A stretch of 64,000 nucleotides of DNA, taken from the NCBI GenBank assembly GCA_031963465.1, contig JASSUG010000001.1, positions 522,673 through 586,672 of the forward strand, given 5' to 3'. Source of the DNA: Mycoavidus cysteinexigens_B (GTDB lineage: Bacteria; Pseudomonadota; Gammaproteobacteria; Burkholderiales; Burkholderiaceae). The notes beneath the pieces were generated by a model that worked only from the letters and a program-made list of their open reading frames with translations, did not search any database and was not told where the DNA came from. The first letter of the stretch is position 1. Each line of letters opens with the position of its first letter. Positions 42,146-50,897 of this stretch are shown here, in pieces. The position numbers and the translations under genes were made by a program.

Positions 42146-43441
42146 CTATTGAAGATGCTCAGCGTCTTCTAAGATCCCTACCGCATCGACTAGGCGTGCT
42201 GGGTGCTTAAGCAGTTTGGTCATGGCTTTGAAACAATCATGCTTGACTAAGACGGCGATGACATCGGCTGCGGCTAGCGCTGGCTCTAAATCTGCCAAGT
42301 GGGCGTGGGCCAGATCGGCCGGCAACTGGTCAATAAAAGGTTCAACCACAATAAAGCGCGCCTCTGAAGTCGCGAGTAGTTTTTTTGCAATATGCGCTGC
42401 CGGACTTTCTCGAAAATCATCAATATTAGGCTTAAACGCTAGTCCCAGTAAGGCAACGACAACTTCTTGGCGGACCGCGCGTTGACCACTTGTCAGACAT
42501 TGATCAATCGCTTCGTTAACTTTGTTAATCACCCATTCTGGCTTATGGTCATTGATTTGTCGGGCGGTTCGAATGAGTTTTGCCTGCTCAGGTGAGCGAC
42601 TGACGATAAACCAAGGGTCAACTGCAATACAATGGCCGCCGACGCCCGGACCCGGCTGCAGTATATTCACCCGGGGATGATGATTGGCGAGTTTAATCAA
42701 CTCCCATACATTAATGCTGAGTTGGTCGCAAATCAGCGAAAGTTCATTTGCGAATGCGATATTGACATCACGGAAAGCGTTTTCTGTCAGCTTAGCCATT
42801 TCTGCTGTGCGGGCGTTGGTGGTCAGCAGTTTGCCTGTCACAAAGACACCATATAACGCTTGCGCGCGCTGGGCGCAGGGGGTTGTTATGCCGCCGATAA
42901 TGCGATCGTTTTGCACCAGTTCGCGGATGACTTGGCCGGGTAGCACGCGCTCAGGGCAATACGCGATATTGACATCAGGTATGTCGTTTTCTTGCTGGGG
43001 GGTAGGAAAGGATAAATCGGGTCGAGCTGTGGTGAGCCAAGCGACCATCTGATCGGTGGTGCCCACGGGGGAGGTGGATTCCAATATCACTAGATCACCT
43101 GGTTTGAGCACCGGGGCGATTGATTCGGCGGCTGCGCGCACATAACTTAGATCAGGTTGATGATCTTTCTTACTAGGTGTCGGCACGGCGATGATGAATG
43201 CATCGGCTGCTTCTGGTTGAGTTGACGCTTTTAAATAGCCTTCTTGCACCACTGCGCGTACGATGATATCAAGCTCGGGTTCAACAATATGAATCTTTCC
43301 CGCATTAATCGTGTCGACTGTGTGGGGGTTGATATCAATACCGGCCACTTTGACTTTTCGGGACGCAAGTATTGCGGCAGTGGGTAGGCCAATGTAGCCA
43401 AGACCGACTACACATACTTTCTTAAAATTCGTATGTTTCAT
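42146..43441 (-). CDS. wecC: UDP-N-acetyl-D-mannosamine dehydrogenase WecC
   Basis: A 431-residue nucleotide-sugar dehydrogenase that oxidises UDP-ManNAc to UDP-ManNAcA. It has the NAD motif GLGYIGLPTAA near residue 13, ESTSPVGTT, and the catalytic cysteine in GPGVGGHCIAVDPWF, the WecC form that differs from Ugd's GGSCFPKD. C-terminal FKPNIDDFRESPA is the UDP-binding region. Follows wecB with a 90-bp gap on the same strand; the two steps are consecutive. Confidence 0.92.
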   Translation of the reverse strand: MKHTNFKKVCVVGLGYIGLPTAAILASRKVKVAGIDINPHTVDTINAGKIHIVEPELDIIVRAVVQEGYLKASTQPEAADAFIIAVPTPSKKDHQPDLSYVRAAAESIAPVLKPGDLVILESTSPVGTTDQMVAWLTTARPDLSFPTPQQENDIPDVNIAYCPERVLPGQVIRELVQNDRIIGGITTPCAQRAQALYGVFVTGKLLTTNARTAEMAKLTENAFRDVNIAFANELSLICDQLSINVWELIKLANHHPRVNILQPGPGVGGHCIAVDPWFIVSRSPEQAKLIRTARQINDHKPEWVINKVNEAIDQCLTSGQRAVRQEVVVALLGLAFKPNIDDFRESPAAHIAKKLLATSEARFIVVEPFIDQLPADLAHAHLADLEPALAAADVIAVLVKHDCFKAMTKLLKHPARLVDAVGILEDAEHLQ

Positions 43442-43531
43442 AGAAATTTTTTAAGCAAAAAATTTGCCAACCCTTGATTAATGTATGACGTGGGTCGAGT
43501 GAATTGCCCACCGTGTTTTACCCGTGTCTAA

Positions 43532-44662
43532 TTATGCTTGGTAGGCAGCTAACGTTTGCACGATGCGCTCAGATGCTTTGCCATCTCCATATAAGTTCTG
43601 CGCGTGCGAGCTTATCTGGTTATATTCGGTTAAGTCATCAAGCAGCAGACTAACCTGTTGGCACAAGGTGTCAATATCCGTACTGACCAGACGTACGAGA
43701 CCTGCCTCTAATGCTTCGGGGCGCTCTGTATTTTCTCGCATGAGCAAGACTGGCTTACCAAGTGATGAGGCTTCTTCTTGCACGCCTCCCGAGTCGGTGA
43801 GGATCAGAGTTGAGCGCATCATCAGGTAGACGAACGGCAAATAGTCCAGTGGCTCAATCAGGTGAATATTGCTGATGCCTTTGAGGGTGCGTTGGACGGG
43901 TTCTTGCACATTTGGATTAAGATGAACCGGATAAACGAAATCGACTTTGGGATAGCGTTTGGAAAGGGCGGCGATGGCGGTACAAATACGTTCGAAGCCA
44001 TCGCCGAAATTCTCTCTGCGATGTCCGGTAATGAGAACCAGCTGTCGTGTGCGCTTGAGTTGTGGGAATTGTTTGGCCAGGCGAGTGGCCAGTTGAGGGT
44101 TGCTGACGATTTTGTGTTTAACCTCTAAGAGCGCATCAATCACGGTATTTCCGGTTACCACGATACGCTCAGCGGCGATATTTTCTTTCAGAAGATTGTC
44201 GCGTGATTGCGCGGTGGGGGCGAAATGTAAATGCGCTAGGGTGCCGGTTAATCTACGATTGGCCTCTTCTGGCCAGGGTGAATACAAGTTGCCGGTGCGC
44301 AAACCTGCCTCGACATGCGCGACCGGAATTTTCAAGTAATAAGCCGTTAACGAGGCGGCAAAGGTGGTTGCAGTATCGCCATGGACCAGAACAAAATCAG
44401 GTTGGTATTCCATTAGCACAGGTTTGAAGCTTTCCAGGATGTTGGCAGTGATGGAGAAGAGATTTTGCCCCGGCTGCATGATATTTAGATCGAAATCGGG
44501 CTTGATATTGAAAAGATTCAATACTTGATCAAGCATCTGCCGGTGTTGTGCGGTCACGCACACTTTAGCTTCAAATTGAGTATGTTTGCTAAGAGCACGC
44601 ACAACCGGCGCCATTTTGATGGCTTCCGGGCGCGTGCCAAAAACAGTTAATATTTTTTTCAT
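43532..44662 (-). CDS. wecB: UDP-N-acetylglucosamine 2-epimerase WecB
   Basis: A 376-residue non-hydrolysing UDP-GlcNAc 2-epimerase, the usual length. Motifs FGTRPEAIKMAPV at the start, VHGDTATTFAASLTAYY, HVEAGLRTGN, and TDSGGVQEEASSLGKPVLLMRENTERPE near the C-terminus, containing the catalytic and allosteric residues. It makes UDP-ManNAc for WecC. It is divergent from wzx copy 2, with a 268-bp shared upstream region. Confidence 0.93.
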   Translation of the reverse strand: MKKILTVFGTRPEAIKMAPVVRALSKHTQFEAKVCVTAQHRQMLDQVLNLFNIKPDFDLNIMQPGQNLFSITANILESFKPVLMEYQPDFVLVHGDTATTFAASLTAYYLKIPVAHVEAGLRTGNLYSPWPEEANRRLTGTLAHLHFAPTAQSRDNLLKENIAAERIVVTGNTVIDALLEVKHKIVSNPQLATRLAKQFPQLKRTRQLVLITGHRRENFGDGFERICTAIAALSKRYPKVDFVYPVHLNPNVQEPVQRTLKGISNIHLIEPLDYLPFVYLMMRSTLILTDSGGVQEEASSLGKPVLLMRENTERPEALEAGLVRLVSTDIDTLCQQVSLLLDDLTEYNQISSHAQNLYGDGKASERIVQTLAAYQA

Positions 44663-44760
44663 CGATTGTCGGCCTTCGATTTGAAGCCATCATCCTTGCG
44701 GAGATAGACTTAACAAATGCTGCTGTTTAAACATCAGATTTTTTCTCGTATCATTCTACG

Positions 44761-44949
44761 CTAGAATAACATCTCTAAAAAATAGGGCGGAAATTTTAGA
44801 TTGCAAACGGGGTGGTCGCCATATCGACCCGGTTTGTAGAAACCACGAAGACGGAAAATTCTAATAAGGGGAGAGACGGGGTGCTGTTAAATCATGGAGT
44901 TGAACCCAGCAATGCAAATGTGAGTGGCCTTTGCCTAAACTATCTTTAG
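44761..44949 (+). promoter_or_regulatory. Leader of wzx copy 2 with mini-ORF derived from the wecD start
   Basis: CTAGAATAA (44761-44769), hairpins GGTCG/CGACC and GGTTT/AAACC that share bases near 44827-44845, then AATTCTAATAAGGGGAG (44857-44873) and, 7 bases on, a GTG at 44881. The GTG opens a 22-codon frame ending at 44949, which overlaps the start of wzx (44931) by 19 bases. The arrangement mirrors the wecD leader and would allow translational coupling. Confidence 0.5.
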
Positions 44950-46193
44950 CACGAGCTTCGGTCTGGTCTACGGCTGCCATCCTGATCAAATTGGCAGTGG
45001 GACTCCTGCTCATCAAATTGTTAGCACTTGCCTTTGGCCCAGAGGGGGTAGGCTGTGCTGGAAATTTTATGACGCTGATCACGGTGTTGGGCGTGTTATC
45101 TGGCGCGGGTATTTACAATGGGGTGACCAAATACGTTGCTGAATTTCAGTTTGATGCAGTCCGCTCGCACCGTTTGTTTGGCACCTCTGCACTTATCGTG
45201 CTTGGCTCTTCAGGGTTACTGGCGCTCGTGCTGATAGGGGCTGCCGCCCCTCTAAGTCGATTATTGTTTGGTCGCGAAGATTTGCAGGATGTGCTGCGAG
45301 TCGTGGCCTTGATTCAATTCGGTATTGCCTTTGCTAATTTGTGTTTGGCCATTCTAAAAGGCCGGTGCGATGCGAAAGGCGCCGCGCTATCGGTCATCAG
45401 CGGCAGTCTGTTAGGTCTGGGCGTATATTGGCTGGCTTGCCGTCTAGGTGGCTATGCGGGGGCGCTGATCGGCTTAGCCTTGATGCCGGCGTTGTTGATC
45501 TTGCCGGCAGCGATAGTCTTGCTTAAACGCAAGATCATATCGTGGCATGGGTTAAAGTTCACCTGGGATCGCACACTCGCTCGTGGTCTGTTCAAATTTA
45601 CCGCGATGGCGCTTATCACTTCGCTCACGCTACCGATTGCTTACGTCATGATACGGCAGTTGCTGGCGACGCATTATAGTTGGCAGGAGGTTGGCATTTG
45701 GCAGGGCATGAGCAAGATATCGGATGCTTATCTACAGTTGATTACAGCACCAGTTACCGTGTATTTGCTGCCAACCCTGGCTAGGCTCAAAGCCAAACAA
45801 GATTTGGCGTATGAGATTCGCCGGGCGCAACGCTTTTTGTTACCGCTGGCGCTAGGCTTGAGTTTCAGTGTGTGGCTATTGCGCGATATGGTGATTGGAG
45901 TCTTGTTCTCCGCTGACTTTAGGCCGATGCGCGATCTTTTTGCATGGCAGCTGAGCGGTGATGCGTTCAAGGTAGGTGCTTATGTGTTCGGTTATCTAAT
46001 CATTGTAAAAGCCTCTCTACGTTTTTATGTATTAGCAGAAACGCTCCAGTTTAGTTTGCTCTTATTATTTTCGCACTGGTTGATTCCAATCGGTGGTGCG
46101 CTTGGGGCTGTACAGGCTTACACGGCGACGTATACGGTTTATTTTGCTTTATGTGTATACATATTTTTCATCTATTGCAAAAGGGGAGAGTGA
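44931..46193 (+). CDS. wzxE: WzxE-like lipid III flippase, copy 2
   Basis: A 420-residue membrane flippase paralogous to copies 1 and 3 (SLARASVWSTAAILIKLAVGLL, SGAGIYNGVTKYVAEFQFD). It begins with TTG at 44931. In E. coli wzxE sits directly before wecF, and here wecF starts at the base after the stop, so this copy occupies the ancestral place and is the best candidate for the working ECA flippase. About 12 membrane helices are predicted from hydrophobicity. Confidence 0.88.
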   Translation: MPKLSLARASVWSTAAILIKLAVGLLLIKLLALAFGPEGVGCAGNFMTLITVLGVLSGAGIYNGVTKYVAEFQFDAVRSHRLFGTSALIVLGSSGLLALVLIGAAAPLSRLLFGREDLQDVLRVVALIQFGIAFANLCLAILKGRCDAKGAALSVISGSLLGLGVYWLACRLGGYAGALIGLALMPALLILPAAIVLLKRKIISWHGLKFTWDRTLARGLFKFTAMALITSLTLPIAYVMIRQLLATHYSWQEVGIWQGMSKISDAYLQLITAPVTVYLLPTLARLKAKQDLAYEIRRAQRFLLPLALGLSFSVWLLRDMVIGVLFSADFRPMRDLFAWQLSGDAFKVGAYVFGYLIIVKASLRFYVLAETLQFSLLLLFSHWLIPIGGALGAVQAYTATYTVYFALCVYIFFIYCKRGE

Positions 46194-47291
46194 GTGTCTG
46201 TCATCCATATTTTGGGTTCTGATATTGAGCACCATAATCGGACGGTGCTGAGCTTTTTTAATGACATACTCGCACCCGGGTTGCCACACTCTCAAATGCC
46301 ATTGTGTTTTTGGGTGGTTGCTCGAGAGCCGGCGCAATTGGGCAATTACCCCGCATTGCAGGTGAGAGTGTTCGCGGATAAACGAGCGCTGGCGAAGGCC
46401 GTGGCCGTGCTGGCAAAAAAATGCCGTGAGCAGCGCTTCTTTTTTCATGGTCAGTTTAATCTAGGTATTTGGCTCCTACTCCTGACTGGCCGCATTCGCG
46501 CAGCACAAGTGAGCTGGCATATTTGGGGGGCAGATCTTTATGAAGATTCAGCTGGCTTTCGATTTAGGCTGTTTTATTTGTTAAGGCGCTGCGTACAAGG
46601 GCGTGTTGGGCGGGTGTTCGCTACCCGCGGGGACCTGGCTTATTATCGGCAGCGCTATGCGCACGTTCCGATGCAGCTGCTTTATTTTCCGACCCGTATG
46701 CCACCGGCGCACACACTCCCGCGGTTGCCAAGGCCTGCACCCAAGCGGCTGACGATTTTGCTGGGCAACTCTGGCGATCGCTCGAATCGTCATATTGAAG
46801 GATTGCGGGCGATTTACCAGCAATTTGGCAAGCAGGTGCGTATCCTGCTGCCTTTTGGCTATCCATTGGGCAATGATCTATATGGCAATGAGATTCGCGC
46901 GGAAGCTGAAAAATTATTCGCGCCGGAGCAGGTCGAGTTCATCAATCCAGTGATTGATTTTAACGCATACAGAAAGCTCTTAATGCAATGTGACTTGGGC
47001 TATTTTCTTTTTAAGCGGCAGCAGGGGGTGGGCACGCTATGCTTGTTGATCCAATTCTGTATCCCATTTGTCATCAGCCGGCACAACCCTTTCCAGCAAG
47101 ATCTTGCGGAGCAATGCGTACCGGTGTTATTTCATGGTGATGACTTGAGCCCTGAGATGGTGCGTAAAACCCAGCACCGCATGACTCAATTAGATCAGAC
47201 CCGGATTGCTTTTTTCAATCCTAATTACATCACAGGCTGGCAACGCGCGTTGGCGATTGTCAATGGAGAGATGCTCGATGACGCTGGCTAA
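46194..47291 (+). CDS. wecF: TDP-Fuc4NAc:lipid II Fuc4NAc transferase WecF
   Basis: A 365-residue glycosyltransferase (family 56) matching E. coli WecF: LGSDIEHHNRTVLSFFND, QRFFFHGQFNLGIWLLLLTG, SWHIWGADLYE, GNSGDRSNRHIEGLRAIYQQ and FFNPNYITGWQRALAI. It adds Fuc4NAc to the lipid-linked ManNAcA-GlcNAc to finish lipid III at the cytoplasmic face of the membrane. It starts with GTG directly after the wzx stop and overlaps wzyE by 14 bp. Confidence 0.93.
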   Translation: MSVIHILGSDIEHHNRTVLSFFNDILAPGLPHSQMPLCFWVVAREPAQLGNYPALQVRVFADKRALAKAVAVLAKKCREQRFFFHGQFNLGIWLLLLTGRIRAAQVSWHIWGADLYEDSAGFRFRLFYLLRRCVQGRVGRVFATRGDLAYYRQRYAHVPMQLLYFPTRMPPAHTLPRLPRPAPKRLTILLGNSGDRSNRHIEGLRAIYQQFGKQVRILLPFGYPLGNDLYGNEIRAEAEKLFAPEQVEFINPVIDFNAYRKLLMQCDLGYFLFKRQQGVGTLCLLIQFCIPFVISRHNPFQQDLAEQCVPVLFHGDDLSPEMVRKTQHRMTQLDQTRIAFFNPNYITGWQRALAIVNGEMLDDAG

Positions 47292-48603
47292 TTCCTTGGT
47301 TCTTTTAATGCTCTGGTTGACCGCCGGTGCATGTGTGCTGACTCTTGTTTATCGTGAGTTTCGCTCAGTCGGATTTAGTTTTAATCTATGCTTTTCGCTG
47401 GCTTATCTATCCACTTTTTATCTTGGTTTTCCGTTCTCTTGTTGGCTTGTGCTGCATTTTGGTTTGCCTATCTCACCACCGCGTTATCTAGCGTATGCGT
47501 TGCTCTTGCCGGCTGGTTTTTATACTCTTTACTACGCAACCTACAAAGTTAAGCTGCCACCGTTTTGGCGTTCAGGGTCATCCTGGCTCACCATGAAGCG
47601 TGAAGAAACTCATTTGCTGTGGGCGTTGCTGGCGTTGATTGCTGTAGTGGCTTTGCTGGTCTTTATTCTAAATAATGGCTGGCTATTTTTTAGCTCGCGT
47701 AGCTATGGCCAACGCCTCTTTTCTAAAGACCTTTTTTTACTTCCCCTTAAGCGCCTTTTCTATTTTTTTATACCCGCTATGCTGGTGCTTTATTTCCTGC
47801 GGCCGAGCGTTAAATCTTGGCTAATGTTTCTTGTCGCCACCATCAGCTTTGGTGTACTCAGTTATTTTGCGGTTGGGGGCACACGCGCCAATATCGCTTT
47901 GTCATTCGCCTTGTTTTTATTTATTGGTATTGCCGATCATCATATCCGGCTTAGAACACTGCTGTTTTCTGGGGCGGCGGCGATTGGCGTGATGACGTGG
48001 CTGGCGTTACAGCGTTACGGGCTCAATGTTCAGGGTGCGGAGCGGATAGAGACGCTGCTTTACCTAACGCGCGACACTTTTTCGCCTTGGGAAAATCTGG
48101 CGCTGTTATTAGAGCAGTATCGTGCAATCGATTTTCAAGGGTTAGCGCCAATTGTTCGCGATTTCTATGTCTATATTCCTCAATGGTTATGGCCCGAACG
48201 TCCGAACCTAGTGCTGAATACGGCCAATTATTTTACTTGGCAGGTACGGCAATACTTTGCCGTGGCACTTTCACCCACCCTGATTGGATCATTTCTGATT
48301 ATGGGGGGGGCGTGGCTCTTTGTGCTGGGGGCGATGATGGTCGGTCTGATTATTAGAGGGCTTGATGGCGTATATCGCTCGGCCAGATATACGCAGAATC
48401 GCTATACCAGCGCCACCATCCAGGCTTTTTGCTTTGGCCTGTTATTTCACATTGTTATTTTGGTCAGGGAAGGATTAGATTCCTTTGTTTCGCGCCTAGG
48501 ATTCTATTGTTTGGTCTTTGGCTCATGCCTGCTATTGGCCAAATTGTTGTACCGTTTATTGATAGCTAGCCGGCACAGGCAGCAAAAAATCGGAGGAGTT
48601 TGA
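47278..48603 (+). CDS. wzyE: ECA polymerase WzyE
   Basis: A 441-residue polytopic protein, about 11 membrane helices, following E. coli WzyE with long identical stretches: LKRLFYFFIPAMLVLYFLR, VGGTRANIALSFALFLFIG, YLTRDTFSPWENLALLLEQY, DFQGLAPIVRDFYVYIP and REGLDSFVSRLGFY. It polymerises flipped trisaccharide units at the periplasmic face. The ATG at 47278 gives the full first helix. Polymer length in E. coli is set by WzzE, which is not seen here. Confidence 0.93.
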   Translation: MTLANSLVLLMLWLTAGACVLTLVYREFRSVGFSFNLCFSLAYLSTFYLGFPFSCWLVLHFGLPISPPRYLAYALLLPAGFYTLYYATYKVKLPPFWRSGSSWLTMKREETHLLWALLALIAVVALLVFILNNGWLFFSSRSYGQRLFSKDLFLLPLKRLFYFFIPAMLVLYFLRPSVKSWLMFLVATISFGVLSYFAVGGTRANIALSFALFLFIGIADHHIRLRTLLFSGAAAIGVMTWLALQRYGLNVQGAERIETLLYLTRDTFSPWENLALLLEQYRAIDFQGLAPIVRDFYVYIPQWLWPERPNLVLNTANYFTWQVRQYFAVALSPTLIGSFLIMGGAWLFVLGAMMVGLIIRGLDGVYRSARYTQNRYTSATIQAFCFGLLFHIVILVREGLDSFVSRLGFYCLVFGSCLLLAKLLYRLLIASRHRQQKIGGV

Positions 48604-49337
48604 TGCATGCTATTCCAAAATATGAGATTCGCGGCATCGGCATTTTGGGTTTTCAGGAACAAGCTCAATTTGTCGATTACCTGCTGGCCGATGGTGCATT
48701 GAAAACCGGTATGCTGGTTGCGATTAACGCTGAAAAAATAATTTTAGCGGAACAAAATCCGCTCCTCAGCGAGCTAATTAAATCTGCCGAATACAAATAT
48801 GCCGATGGCATCAGCATTGTTCGTTCGATTAAGCGAAAGTATGCCGCCGCATCCTGCCTGCAGCGCATTGCTGGCGTCGATTTGTGGCAAGCTTTGATGA
48901 AAAGCGCTGGCTTGCGACGCATACCGGTATTTCTCGTGGGCGGTAAGCCCGAGGTGTTAGCCAAAGTAGAGCAGAAGCTGGTGGCGGCTTGGGGCGTTAA
49001 GGTGGTGGGTAGCCATAGTGGCTACTTTAAAGCGGAACAGCGCGCAGCACTGTTTCAAGCGATTCAAGAGAGTGGTGCAGCGCTGGTCACGGTTGCTCTG
49101 GGTTCGCCCAAACAAGAACTCTTTATGCGCAACTGCCAGCAAATTTATCCAAATGCATTGTATATGGGGGTCGGTGGCACTTTCGATGTCTTTAGCGGTA
49201 CGGTTAAACGAGCTCCCAAAGTGTGGCAATACTTAGGTTTAGAGTGGCTCTACCGAGTTCTGGCCCAGCCAACCCGCATTGGCCGTGTGGCGAGGTTATT
49301 CAAATACGCTCGCTATCACTATCGTGGCCAACTATGA
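48603..49337 (+). CDS. wecG: UDP-ManNAcA:lipid I transferase WecG
   Basis: A 244-residue WecG/TagA/CpsF-family glycosyltransferase (family 26). Motifs AINAEKIILAEQNP, YADGISIVRSIKRKY, RIAGVDLWQALM, FLVGGKPEVL and VALGSPKQELFM are typical. It transfers ManNAcA to GlcNAc-PP-undecaprenol. The ATG overlaps the wzyE stop (TGATG) and follows CGGAGGAG. It is the last gene of the wzx-wecF-wzyE-wecG unit, the E. coli order. Confidence 0.93.
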   Translation: MHAIPKYEIRGIGILGFQEQAQFVDYLLADGALKTGMLVAINAEKIILAEQNPLLSELIKSAEYKYADGISIVRSIKRKYAAASCLQRIAGVDLWQALMKSAGLRRIPVFLVGGKPEVLAKVEQKLVAAWGVKVVGSHSGYFKAEQRAALFQAIQESGAALVTVALGSPKQELFMRNCQQIYPNALYMGVGGTFDVFSGTVKRAPKVWQYLGLEWLYRVLAQPTRIGRVARLFKYARYHYRGQL

Positions 49338-49377
49338 GTGTTTAGGCGCGCAGTTGCGTCAACCGTTCGCCTGGCCG
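49335..49377 (-). pseudogene. 43-bp relic of the 3' end of an RND pump gene
   Basis: These 43 bp match 52247-52289, the 3' end and stop of mdtC, at about 36 positions, starting with the identical TGAGTGTTTAGGCGCGC. On the minus strand the segment reads ...GERLTQLRA-stop against ...RERLARRRA-stop of mdtC. It follows the wecG stop directly. The relic suggests that wecG once lay next to the efflux operon, and that wzx copy 3 and the Fic gene were inserted or duplicated between them. Confidence 0.6.
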
Positions 49378-49426
49378 TTTTACACGATTAACCATCGTGC
49401 GGTGAAACGTGCGGTTGTGAGCTGTT

Positions 49427-50680
49427 TTGTCTGAAACATCCATGGGGCGGGCATTAGCCTGGTCTGCGGCTGCTACCCTGATTAAAATGGGATTGGGGCT
49501 GCTGGTCGTTAAGTGGATGGCGCACAATTTTGGTCCGGATGGCATGGGTCGCGCTGGAAATTTTATAGCGTTGGTTACTCTGTTGGGCGTACTTTCAGGC
49601 GCCGGTATTTACAACGGAGTGACCAAATACGTCGCCGAATTTCAGCATGATCCGGTCCGCTTACGCCATCTGCTCGGCACGTCTTCTATTATTGTGTTTG
49701 GCTTCTCGTGTGTACTGGCGCTGTTGTTTATCTTGGCGGCAGCCCCTCTGAGCCAACTGCTGTTTGATCGCGAAGATTTGCAGAGTGTCGTGTGGGCGAT
49801 AGCCTTTATCCAGTTCGGCATTGCTTATGCCAATTTCTTTCTGGCCATCCTGAAAGGTCAGTGTGATGCGAGGGGCAATGCGCTGTCGGTGATCGCTGGC
49901 AGTCTGCTAGGCCTAGGGGTATGTTGGTTCGCATTTCGTCTTGGTGACTACTCTAGTGCATTGATTGGATTAGCTTTAGCACCAGCGTTATTGGTTTTGC
50001 CGGCAGCAGCCATGCTGTTTAAGCGCGGTATCGTATCGCTGAAGCCGATATGGGATAGCACGCTGGCGCGCGGCTTATGCACATTTACTGCCATGGCGAC
50101 AATCACTGCCATTATGCTGCCGCTGGCCTACACGATGATGAGGGAACTCTTGGCGGCTCGTCATGGTTGGGATGAGGTTGGCATGTGGCAGGGAGTGAGT
50201 CAGATATCCCTGGCTTATTTGCAATTTATCACGGCGCCTTTTACCGTGTATTTGCTGCCCATGCTGGCTAGGCAAAAAAATAAAATAGGCCTCGCGCGTG
50301 AAATCGGTCGTGCTCAATGCTTCTTGTTACCGCTGGCATTAGTCATGAGCTTGAGTATATGGCTGCTGCGCGATATCGTGATTGAATTATTATTTTCAGC
50401 TGATTTTAAGCCAATGCGTGATCTTTTTGCGTGGCAGTTGAGCGGCGATGTATTCAAGGTCAGTGCTTATATGTTTGCTTACCTAGTGATTGCGCGAGCC
50501 TCGTTGTGTTTTTGTGTGTTGACAGAAATCAGCCAATTTGGCTTGCTCACGTTTTTTTCGCGCTGTTTGATTCCATCAGGTGGTGCGCTTGGGGCTGTGC
50601 AAGCATATGCCGCGACTTACATGGTTTATTTTGCATTGTGCGCGACAGCCTTTCTGATCTATTGCAAGAAGGGAAGGTAA
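49427..50680 (+). CDS. wzxE: WzxE-like lipid III flippase, copy 3
   Basis: A 417-residue paralog of copies 1 and 2 (MSETSMGRALAWSAAATLIKMGLGLL, GAGIYNGVTKYVAEFQHD) with the same membrane plan. It begins with TTG at 49427. It stands after wecG, separated by the mdtC relic. It differs most at the N-terminus and in TM loops. Intact and probably expressed, but whether it flips the same substrate is unknown. Confidence 0.86.
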   Translation: MSETSMGRALAWSAAATLIKMGLGLLVVKWMAHNFGPDGMGRAGNFIALVTLLGVLSGAGIYNGVTKYVAEFQHDPVRLRHLLGTSSIIVFGFSCVLALLFILAAAPLSQLLFDREDLQSVVWAIAFIQFGIAYANFFLAILKGQCDARGNALSVIAGSLLGLGVCWFAFRLGDYSSALIGLALAPALLVLPAAAMLFKRGIVSLKPIWDSTLARGLCTFTAMATITAIMLPLAYTMMRELLAARHGWDEVGMWQGVSQISLAYLQFITAPFTVYLLPMLARQKNKIGLAREIGRAQCFLLPLALVMSLSIWLLRDIVIELLFSADFKPMRDLFAWQLSGDVFKVSAYMFAYLVIARASLCFCVLTEISQFGLLTFFSRCLIPSGGALGAVQAYAATYMVYFALCATAFLIYCKKGR

Positions 50681-50897
50681 GGGAGCTTGAGATTTTCTAG
50701 AGGCCAATTTTAAAGCGATTTGCTTTTAAATGACGTCAATTTTCGCTAAAATCTATCATTTTCAAAAATTAGAAAAACTGTCTATAAATTACCTTAAGTA
50801 AAATTAAGAAACTACGCAATCAATGAGTTATCGGCATGTTTTGCTTGATTTATTGGAATTTTATCGGCATAATGTGTTCGGTAAATTAAGAACATGT

